Shown: in pieces, positions 43,601 through 54,594 of the stretch | How the letters are laid out: each line of letters begins with the position of its first letter | How positions within the stretch are numbered: position 1 is the stretch's first letter | Assembly: GCA_024220525.1 (NCBI GenBank) | Contig: JAMYWO010000233.1 | Location: 10,522 to 65,115, forward strand | Source: Cochliopodium minus | Lineage: Eukaryota > Discosea > Himatismenida > Cochliopodiidae | Direction of reading: 5' to 3' | Length of the DNA stretch: 54,594 bases | Position numbers and translations under genes: made by a program | Notes under the pieces: model-generated | The model's database searches: none | Told to the model about the DNA's origin: nothing | The model's input: only the letters and a program-made list of their open reading frames with translations

Positions 43601-46515
43601 AGAAGAGGAGAGAGAGGAAGAATAGAGGAGGGAGGGAAGGAGATGAGAGAGGGAAATAGATTTGTAGAGAGTATCTACTTTTTCAATCATTTGAATGAGA
43701 GGAACAGAAAGGAGAAGGGAGGGAGAAATAAAAGAAACGTTGGGATGCATTTGTTTTATCGCCAAAATCAATGCTCCTTCATGTATTTTACCCAACAGTT
43801 TCAGTGTGAACTTTAAAGTTTCGAGGATCATTTTGAAATCTTTTTCTTTCACTCCCTCCATCTTTTCTACCAGCATGCTTATCAACTCTGGCAAGTACTT
43901 TGTTTGAATTTGTGATGTATTTATTGGAATAAGATCTAATGAAGCATCAAACAATCCCAAAAACTATTTCATTTAAAAAAATTATTTTAAAAAGAAAAAA
44001 AAATTAAAATTTAAATATTAATTTAAATAATTAAAAAATTAAAATAATTAAAAAATTAAAATAATTTAAAAAATGAAACAATAAAGATAAAAAAAATGAA
44101 TAATGAAATTAAAAAATTAAAATAGAAATATAAATTTTTGAAATTTTAAAAAAAAGGATACATCAAGTTGGAGATTATTTTCAAGTTTAGATTTGAAAAA
44201 GTTCCAGATGAAACCTTCTTCTAATTGATCCAAAAGTTCAGTAAAACTGTTGATGACAGCCCTAGAAAAAGAATGACCATCCCTGTATATAAAAAACCTT
44301 TCCATCGCAAATTGAAAAACTTCCTCCACAATCTGTTCTCCTATTTCTTCATTTTCCAACACTCTCAATAACACTGAAAATGGAAATGCCGCACTTTTTT
44401 CGTCATTTGGTATCTCACCAAACATTTCCTGAAAAAAAAAAATATTAAAAAAATAAAAATAAAAAATAAAAAAATTCAAAAAAAAATAATTTACTTGGAA
44501 AGATTGTATGCAAAAAGGTTTAGAATATTTTTTAAAGTAAGAAATTCTTTTTTCGGAATCTTCGTCAAAAGAATAACCAAGTAACCATAAATAAAGTCTC
44601 CTATTAAGTGGCGTTTCTCTTCTTATCACTATTCCCAACCCATTCTTCACCAGCTCTAATTTGTGTTCCTCTTTAAACACTTCCAAATGTATCGGTACTC
44701 TTTTTATAAAATAATAAAATAATAAAATAATAAAATAATATAATAATAAATTAATAAAATCATAAAATAATAATTTACAAATTAAATTAAGAAATTAAAA
44801 AATAAATAAAGATAAATTATAAAAAATAAACTAATAAATTAAATTAAGAAAAGTTAGTAACTTTGAAGTTAAAAATTCAAGGGCACCAATTTGTGTAAAA
44901 GAAGAAGAGGAAGAAGAGTCTTGAAGAGAACGAGAAAGAGCTTGAATGACAATCAAACGTTCAGAGGGGGGAGGTAAAACTCTTTTCGCTTCTTCCTCTA
45001 CCGTACTCTTTTTGTCTCCCTGTGTGTTCAAATAATTCAGTGCACAAACTCTCAATTCTTGACTCACTTTTAAAAAAAAAAATAAATAGAAAATTAAATT
45101 AATTGAACACAATGAACAATAAAAAAAAATTTGAACAATAATAAAAATGAATTTATAATAAATTAATTTACAAACAAGAAAAAAAATTTAAAAAAGAAAA
45201 AAATTAATTTACAAACAACAATAGAAATAAACATTTATAATTAAAAAAATAAATTTACAAACAATAATAGAAATAAACATTTATAATTAAAAAAATAAAT
45301 TTTTGTAAACTATAGTTTCATCAAAAAATTAATGAAATTAATAAAATATTTAAATCAATTTTAAAAAATGATTCATTTATAAAATTAATTCCCAATTTTT
45401 TAATATTTATAAACAATTTAATTTTTAAAGTATTCGAACAAGATTTTAAAATAAAATGATACATTAAAAATAACGTTCAAATAAAAAATAAAAGTGATAA
45501 AATAAAATAAATGTTAAATTAAAAAATAAAATAAATGTTAAATTAAAAAATAAAATATTCAGAAAATTTTGATTTTATTTTTAAAAAAAATAGAAAAAAG
45601 TTACCTAAAAGAGATTTCCACATGCAATAAATGAAAATGGAGGGGGAGGAATTTTGAGAGATAGAATTTAAAAGATTCATTACTCTTTCATAAAACTCGT
45701 TTTTTTCTTCAATACCAGGAAGCAATGCCAATATCAACCCACTCAAACATGGTATCAAGTGTTTTTTTAATGGTAAATAATATTTTTCAAATAAATCTAA
45801 TACTTTTGGCTTTTTTTAAATAAAAAATAAAATAAAAAATAAAATAAAATAAAAAAATTAAATAAAAGAATTAAAAAATAAAAGAATAAGAAATAAGAGA
45901 ATTAAAATTTGTTCAAAAAAATGAAAAAAAAAATGAAAAATTAAAAGAGTTTTTATTTTTAAAAGAAGAAAATATTTTTTTTCAAAAAGAAATTTCCAAA
46001 ATTTTTTATTTAAAATTTAAAAATTTTACTTTTATTGTCATTGAAGCAAAATTAAAAACAGGAAAGAGACCCATACTAAAAAGAGGAAGGTCTTTGGCCA
46101 ATCTGTCTTGTCCTATTTTCTCGAATATTGTTTCAAAAAGCTCCAATGCTTTCAAGTGAAGCCCGTCTGGAAGTGCGGGGTTTAGGCATTGTGCTAATCT
46201 CTTTGATACGATTAACTTTGAAGGGATCAATGGAAATTTCGAATATTTTTCAAAAATCTATTTTCAAATCACAAATAAAAAAAATTTTCAGTTAAAAAAT
46301 AATTGTGGAAAATAGAAAATGAAAGGTTTAATTTATTTAGTTATTCTTACAGAATGTAATTTTCTTAATATATTTATTAAATCTGGCCATTCTTTTGCTT
46401 TATCAAAATTTTGAAGTATTGATGAAATTGTATCATGATAATTTCTGTATGAAGATTGTTTCATATATTCAAAATCTTCATCTTGTACTTTATTATCTTT
46501 GTTATCTTTATCCAT
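37665..46515 (-). CDS. DOP1: DOP1 (Dopey) leucine-zipper trafficking protein
   Basis: Eight exons (minus): 46515-46351, 46257-46030, 45809-45605, 45066-44862, 44699-44495, 44428-44162, 43963-42980, 42905-37665. They give 2499 residues in perfect phase. The N-terminal domain is diagnostic: YRNYHDTISSILQNF, FPLIPSKLIVSKRLAQCLNP, LPDGLHLKALELFETIFEKI, LAKDLPLFSMGLFPVF and LILALLPGIEEKNEFYERV all follow Dopey proteins closely. The C-terminal part keeps helical repeats. DOP1 partners MON2 in Golgi/endosome membrane traffic. The last exon of 5.2 kb contains lineage-specific Ser/Asn and Glu/Asn/Thr inserts (about 39080-40200), including ENTNLTEN repeats. Intron 3 (45067-45604, 538 bp) is long and A/T only. 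DOP1 is tail to tail with SPT6, 86 bp apart. Confidence 0.9.
39270..40200 (-). repeat. Coding microsatellite-like inserts in DOP1
   Basis: Ser/Thr repeats (SSTSSTISST, about 39285-39360), poly-Glu (about 39490-39515), ENTNLTEN/TENTTEN repeats (about 39540-39720) and NNDNSNNVNKGD repeats (about 40040-40160) are all in frame in the last DOP1 exon and are not part of the conserved protein. Confidence 0.85.
44706..44745. repeat. AATAAAATAAT microsatellite in a DOP1 intron
   Basis: A short run of taaaataa units lies just 5' (plus sense) of the exon 5 splice acceptor of DOP1. Confidence 0.6.
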
Positions 46516-46719
46516 AGCAAAGACAATAAATGTTTTATTGATTTCTATTTTTTTTATTTTATTTTTTGATTTTTTTATATTTTTAGTTGAATGAGAAGAA
46601 AAAGGAAAATCTTTTTATTTGAATCAATTTGATCTTATTTGGTCTAAATTTTCACAGATAAGGAGATTTCTTCAAAAGAAAATAGCAGAACCAAAAACAA
46701 ACAAAAAAAAATTTGAATC

Positions 46720-47113
46720 ATGTCACAAGATTTGGAGAAATTTATCACAAAAGAAGGAAGATTAAAATGTTGGAAAGCAAGGTGATAAAATGAGAGATTT
46801 AATTGCAAAACCATTATTAATCAACTTCAAAATAAAAATTATAAGAGATATGGTACTATATTTTTAAAGATAGAATCAAAATGTAAAATTTTTCTTTTTT
46901 CAAATAAGATGAATGAATGTATCAAAAATAATAGATCGGATAAAAAAGAATGCACAAAATATATTGAAGGAATCTCCCAATTTTGTCCAAGTTCTTGGGT
47001 AGATCAATATCTATTTAGGGTAAATTTTTTTTATTCTTTCAATCAAAAATAAGAAAATAATAAAATTAAAGATCACAACTGAAAATGTACACATTACTCG
47101 TTTCCATTCATAA
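46720..47113 (+). CDS. COA6-like cytochrome c oxidase assembly factor, copy A
   Basis: Four exons: 46720-46781, 46846-46852 (7 nt), 46909-47019, 47072-47113. They give 73 residues. The paired motif CWKARDMMNEC (CX9C) and CTKYIEGISQFC (CX10C) followed by PSSWVDQYL matches the COA6 pattern (CWGARDEYWKC ... CX10C PQQWIKYF). COA6 acts in the mitochondrial intermembrane space in copper delivery to COX2; import via the Mia40 disulfide relay is expected. The Tyr-Trp of the usual ARDEYWKC is replaced by Met-Asn, so this copy is more divergent than copy B. The fourth exon is inferred from consistent phase with copy B. Confidence 0.72.
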
Positions 47114-47241
47114 ATTTTCAAGAAAACTAAAATTCAGAAATTCAAATAAATTTGTTAATTATATAGAAATATTTTGTTATGTCAATAATATTCCATCATT
47201 TTGAGTATCCAAATTAAAAAAAAAAAAAATTGGCTTGATTG

Positions 47242-47690
47242 ATGAGTAATAATCTGCAAAAAGTTAGTTCCAAAGAAGGAAGAGTCAAATGTTGGAAAGC
47301 AAGGTGATTAGAATTGGATATTTTTGGATATTTTAGAATATTATTTTGAAAAAAAAGAGATAGGGTTTGTTTTTTTTAATATAAAAAATTGAAAAATGAT
47401 TAAAAAATGTAAAAAAGTTTTTTTACTGTTTGGATCACAACAAATTTGTTGATCAAGAAAGAGAATGCAGAAAGTATCTCGACGAATTAAGTGAGTAAGA
47501 AGTCTTTGTTTTTTAAAAAGTCTTTTAAAACAATTTTGAAAGAGTTTGTCCAAAAGCTTGGGTTAATCATTTCCTTTTGAAGGTAATTACACTAAAACAT
47601 AATTTTATAATAAAATTGACTTGTTTTTTTGAAATAAAGAGGGCAAGTGAAGTCAAAAGAAAATTGGAGCAAAGAGAAGAAGATGATTAA
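47242..47690 (+). CDS. COA6: COA6-like cytochrome c oxidase assembly factor, copy B
   Basis: Five exons: 47242-47303, 47358-47364 (7 nt), 47418-47494, 47543-47582, 47640-47690. They give 78 residues in phase. The protein reads RVKCWKARDRFFYCLDHN, then CRKYLDELSEVC PKAWVNHFLLKRASEVKRKLE. This reproduces COA6 almost position by position (CX9C, CX10C, W-x3-F, then a charged helix). Exon 1 has exactly the same length (62 nt) and phase as copy A, and both have the 7-nt exon that encodes the end of ARD. The copies are tandem with 128 bp between them. The presence of COA6 implies a copper-containing cytochrome oxidase, hence aerobic mitochondria. Confidence 0.85.
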
Positions 47691-47853
47691 AATTAAAAAA
47701 TTAAAATTAATTATTTAATCATTTTATCATCAATAATATTGAAGTATATAAAGATGAGGATTTTAATTTCATTCAACATGAGATGAAAAAATCATTCCAA
47801 AGTTTGATCCTGTGAGAAAAATAATTTAAAAAAATAAAAAAAATTGAAATCAA

Positions 47854-48406
47854 ATGTCTGAAAAAAAAGAGAAGAAAGATAGAAAGAGAAAAAAATCCAA
47901 AAAAGAGGAGAAAGGGACTGAAGTAGTAAAGGAAGAGAAAAAACCAAAAATTGAAGAAGTAAGAGAAGATGAGATTTTGTTAATTGCAACACCATTGGCT
48001 GATGAAAAAGAAACAAAAGATATTTTAGAGTTAACTACTTTGGCAACAAAAGCAAAATCAATTAGAAGAGGAGTAAAAGAAGTAAATAAATATTTGAGAA
48101 AAGGAGAAAAAGGGTAGAAAATATTAAAAAAAAAATTTTTTTTTTTTTTTTTTTTTAAAAATTCCTATAATTTTATTAATTTTTTGATCCAGAATCGCAA
48201 TTATTGCTGGAAATGTAAGTCCGGAAGATGTTATTTCTCATTTGCCAGTATTGTGTGAAGAATTGAATGTACCATATATTTATATTCCCTCCAAAGAAAA
48301 TCTTGGATTGGCTGCACAAACAAAAAGACCAACATCTGTTGTATTGATAAAACAAAATGAAACAATTGATAAACTCTATAAAAAATGTTCAAAATTCATC
48401 AAATAA
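47854..48406 (+). CDS. NHP2: H/ACA snoRNP protein NHP2 (L7Ae family)
   Basis: Exons 47854-48113 and 48193-48406 give 157 residues. A basic Lys/Glu N-terminal tail of about 45 residues is followed by an L7Ae/L30e domain: ATKAKSIRRGVKEVNKYLRKG, GIAIIAGNVSPEDVISHLPV, CEELNVPYIYIPSKENLG and ALAQ-like GLAAQTKRPTSVVLI. The VSPEDVISHLPVLCEE stretch is characteristic of Nhp2 rather than Snu13 or ribosomal eL8/eL30. Nhp2 works with dyskerin, Nop10 and Gar1 in pseudouridylation and telomerase RNP. The intron (48114-48192) has a donor GTAGAA and a long T run. Confidence 0.92.
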
Positions 48407-48557
48407 AAAGAGAACAAATTGAGAAAAAATCAATTAAAACTATTTAAAAATACAAAATTTTTCTTTAATTACATATTTATAAACACTTTTCAATGCCTTG
48501 TATCCTTTTTGATTCTTATATAAATACACTTTATAAAAAAAAAAGAGAATAAGAAAA

Positions 48558-49385
48558 TTATGGAGAAAGAAGATCCAAAATTTCATTCATTTTAAATTGC
48601 CCTCCACTTATAAAGTTTAAATAGCAAATAGATTTGAAATTATTTGGAAGGTTTTGACAAATCTCTGAGATATACTTTTCATCTGTGGATTGCTTCAAAA
48701 AGTTTTTGAGGAGATGAGAGAATGGGTAAACTCCTTTGCAAAGGAGAAAAAGAATAATAGATAGACAGAAAGAATCTTTTTGATATGGGAATATTTCTTC
48801 ATTTAAAAGAGATAAAGGATGAAGATAACCTTTGGAGCCTTTTACTTTTGTATATTTTTTTGGTTTAAATGGATCTTTCTCAATATGAAAGAAATCATTA
48901 AGAACCACTCTTATTGATTGATCATTTGATGAAAAATCAACCAAAACGTTTTCTAATTTGACATCTCCATGTATGAGGTTGGATGTGTGAAGAATTTCCA
49001 AAGAATGGGCCAATTGAGAAATAATAGATTGGATATTTTTAGATGTAAAGTATTCTGTATGATTTTTATAGAAATTAAACAGATCAAAGCTGAAATAAGG
49101 CATTGATATTTTTATTTCAGTATCTTTTTCTTGAATGTCCAAAATTGGTACGAGATATTCACTTATTGGTAGATTTTTCATTTGTTTTAACTTTTTTTTG
49201 ATTCTCACTATTTCCCTTTCATTCAGATTGCTTGTATTTACTGTTTTTATTGCTATTTCCTTTGTTTTTATTATTTCATCATTTGAAGATTTTGTCTTCT
49301 TTATTTTATTTTCACTTGATTTTCTCTCTTGTTGTTTTATGATGTATCCTTGATCTATTTTCCTCTTATTTTTATTGATTATCAT
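48558..49385 (-). CDS. Divergent protein kinase-like protein
   Basis: Single exon, 275 residues. Recognisable kinase elements are beta-3 IAIKTV, the catalytic loop IHGDVKLENVLVD (HGD in place of HRD, with Lys and Asn kept), NDFF where DFG is expected, and GSKGYLHPL in place of GTxxYxAPE. No Gly-rich loop is visible before IAIK; the N-terminus is a short basic Lys/Ser-rich stretch. So ATP-contact residues (Lys, catalytic Asp, Asn, DFF Asp) are present but the Gly-loop, the DFG glycine and the APE glutamate are not. It may be a weak or inactive kinase. It is convergent with NHP2 (151 bp between stops). Confidence 0.75.
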   Translation of the reverse strand: MIINKNKRKIDQGYIIKQQERKSSENKIKKTKSSNDEIIKTKEIAIKTVNTSNLNEREIVRIKKKLKQMKNLPISEYLVPILDIQEKDTEIKISMPYFSFDLFNFYKNHTEYFTSKNIQSIISQLAHSLEILHTSNLIHGDVKLENVLVDFSSNDQSIRVVLNDFFHIEKDPFKPKKYTKVKGSKGYLHPLSLLNEEIFPYQKDSFCLSIILFLLCKGVYPFSHLLKNFLKQSTDEKYISEICQNLPNNFKSICYLNFISGGQFKMNEILDLLSP

Positions 49386-49789
49386 TAAATTCTCTTTTTT
49401 TTTTTATTTTTTTTTTTGTTTTGCTTTTAATTTATTTTTAATTTACAATTTTATGAATAGTTCTTTATTTTTAATTTTTCCAACAATTGGAATTATCAAT
49501 ATTTAGTTTGAAAAGAGTTTTGTGGATCTCTTTTTATAAATCAAACAACTGACAAAAATTTATTTTTGATTATTTGGAATATTCCATTTATTTTAATTCT
49601 CTTGAATTCTCAAACCAAAAAGAAGAGTTGGTAAGCTATTTGGATTATGGGAATATTTGAAAATTCCAAATAAAATGATTTGAAATTTTCAATTTGTAAA
49701 ATTTTATTCACTGAAATAAAAAATATAAAAAATTTAATTGTATTATCTAACAAAATAAATAATATTCAACAAATGAGAAATAAATTCTT
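49386..49789. other. AT-rich spacer
   Basis: This is the stretch between the kinase-like start and the NDPK stop, both on the minus strand. I see no gene. Confidence 0.5.
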
Positions 49790-51049
49790 TCAAGAATCAT
49801 AAATAATGTTAGAATTACTCAGATTGTTAAAATGATTCTCGTTATTAATGTTAAAGTGCAAAATTTCTTCTTCACTAAACCATAGTTTTATTTCCTCTTC
49901 TGCATGTTGTGCATTATCAGCTCCTTATAATACAAAATAATTCAAAAATTAAATAATGTTTATTTGAATAAATTCTTGATAAAAATTATTTTTGAATTTT
50001 ATTTTATAAAAATAAATAAAAATAAATTTATTTAATTTAAATTATGAAAATTTTATTTGGTAAAAATATGTTATTAATAAAATTAAATGAATTTTTTTTT
50101 TTTTTTTACCATGAATGACATTTCCTCTAAATCTGTGTTTTGATTGATAGAATAAATATTTGGAAACATTATGATTGAAATCAAAACGGATGGTTCCAGG
50201 TCCCAACTCATCTTCTTTTAATTGACTTGATCCATTATATTTTCTTGCTATTTCCACCACATCCACCCCTTCCCACACCATAACCACTTTTTTAATGAAA
50301 ATTATTTTATTTCATTTTCCCATTTTTTCAAACAGAAATTTGAGGTTTTTAATTTAATTTTGTAAATTTTTAATTATTTTTTTATTTTTATTTATTAAAT
50401 TTATTAAATTTATTAAAATTGTTTGATTTGAATTATTTAATAAGAAAACCTATAAAGAATGATGGATATCCAAAACTAAAATTTATATGTTGGTGAAAAA
50501 AGATAATAATATAATGATAATGGGTCAATATTTGAATGAGAGGAATTGATAATCAAAGTGGATTGATTTTTATACAAAAAAAAAAAAAAAGGAAAACCGA
50601 TAGGGCTTGATGTGAAGTATTTAATTAATGCAGGGAAGAATTCTTTGGTTTTTTGTTCTTTGTAATGTTTGGATGTTTGTTCTTCAGTTGCTAAAATCAT
50701 TTTCATTGCAACTATTAATTTTTAAATAATCAGATATAAGCAAAGTTAAAATTAAAAAGTGTTGATTTACCCAAATTAAATCCCTTTTCTTCAAATTTTG
50801 AGATTATAAAACCAACTAATTTGCGCCTTACACCATCCGGTCTTTAAAAATGCAAGAATTTAGAATTTAAAATTTGAGAATTGTGAAAATATTTTTGGAA
50901 AGCTTGAAGCTTTTGAATCGTTGATTGATTACTAAATGAAAAATTATAAATAAATTTTTTTCCAAAACAAAATCAAAGATAAATTGATTTTAAAATAGAA
51001 CCTTTATTATTACTAATGTTCTTTGATAATTTGATTTTTTTGAGATCAT
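49790..51049 (-). CDS. Nucleoside diphosphate kinase
   Basis: Five exons (minus): 51049-51002, 50841-50771, 50711-50598, 50286-50110, 49923-49790, about 180 residues. Exon 1 gives YQRTLVIIK and exon 2 gives PDGVRRKLVGFIISKFEEKGF. Then come HYKEQKTKEFFPALIKYFTS, VVMVWEGVDVVEIARKYNG, PGTIRFDF and VIHGADNAQHAEEEIKLWF, where the His of IHGAD is the phospho-histidine. This is the NDPK fold in order; it swaps gamma-phosphates between nucleotides. Two oddities: about 12 extra residues (SKYLFYQSKHRF) precede RGNVIHG, and about 25 extra residues follow the usual end. The exon 1/exon 2 join leaves one surplus base at the Lys-Pro junction, so either an assembly error or a non-canonical site is present there. 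Confidence 0.85.
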
Positions 51050-51209
51050 AAGGTTTCAGAAAATGATCTCCTATTTTTTTTTTTAAATTTTTATTTGATA
51101 AAAAAACGGAAAAGATTAAACATCATTTTTTGTTTTCAATATAAAAATTTCATCATCTTTTTGATTTTTTAATTGATTAAATTTATAAAAAGGTTTTAAT
51201 TTTTGAGAG

Positions 51210-54512
<3,303 letters not shown>

Positions 54513-54513
54513 T

Positions 54514-54594
54514 TAATTAAATAAAATAAATAAAATAAATAAAATAAATAAAATAAATAAAATAAATAAAATAAATAAAATAAATAAAATAAAT
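54514..54594. repeat. 9-bp tandem repeat at the window end
   Basis: About eight copies of a 9-bp unit (taaataaaa) run to the last base. They lie inside a UAP1 intron and continue beyond the window. Confidence 0.85.

Noticed and set aside
54514-54594. Telomere-like terminal repeat at the window end
   Set aside because: The unit is pure A/T with no G-rich strand, and it lies inside a UAP1 intron that must continue to the first exon.

Overview
The window is nuclear DNA from a very AT-rich, intron-dense unicellular eukaryote. Intergenic and intron DNA is almost pure A/T. Coding exons stand out by higher G/C, and many proteins carry long Asn/Ser/Lys/Glu tracts. This resembles amoebae such as dictyostelids, but introns are far denser than in Dictyostelium, several exons are only 7 to 16 nt, and a few introns appear to be GC-AG. 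I cannot name the species. Genes are close together on both strands, with gaps of mostly 40 to 500 bp and no sign of operons. I saw no tRNA, rRNA, CRISPR array or intact transposon. Most gene models below were rebuilt by joining exons across GT-AG introns and checking that reading phase closes at every junction.

Region 1 to 14 kb: the end of an unknown gene, an IST3/RBMX2 splicing factor, a histidine-phosphotransfer protein, a large protein built from three GRAM-or-PH-like plus C2 units (minus strand), a small cysteine-rich protein, an ELL-type elongation factor with a huge Asn-rich middle, a taxilin, and a decayed copy of a leucine-rich-repeat gene.

Region 14 to 24 kb: a secreted FG-GAP protein, a divergent ribosomal-stalk P0 protein with a foreign C-terminus, the intact leucine-rich-repeat gene whose C-terminal module resembles that P0 tail, a 1200-residue neugrin-like/RanBP2-zinc-finger protein, and a small unknown.

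Region 24 to 32 kb: a single-pore cation channel made of 12 tiny exons, a multi-pass membrane protein, a RING plus UBR-box protein, an acidic helical protein, a cysteine-rich zinc-binding plus coiled coil plus RRM protein, and an alpha/beta hydrolase.

Region 32 to 48.5 kb: SPT6 (plus strand) meets DOP1 (minus strand, 2499 residues) tail to tail. Then come two tandem COA6 paralogues that share a 7-nt microexon, and NHP2.

Region 48.5 to 54.6 kb, all minus strand: a divergent kinase-like protein, nucleoside diphosphate kinase, and UDP-N-acetylglucosamine pyrophosphorylase, whose 5' end lies beyond the window. Common themes are Pol II elongation (SPT6, ELL), RNA processing (IST3, NHP2), membrane traffic (taxilin, DOP1, C2/GRAM) and respiratory-chain assembly (COA6). 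These are mostly single-copy housekeeping genes. The lineage-specific material is the LRR/P0 pair with the pseudogene, the domain fusions and the microexon architecture.
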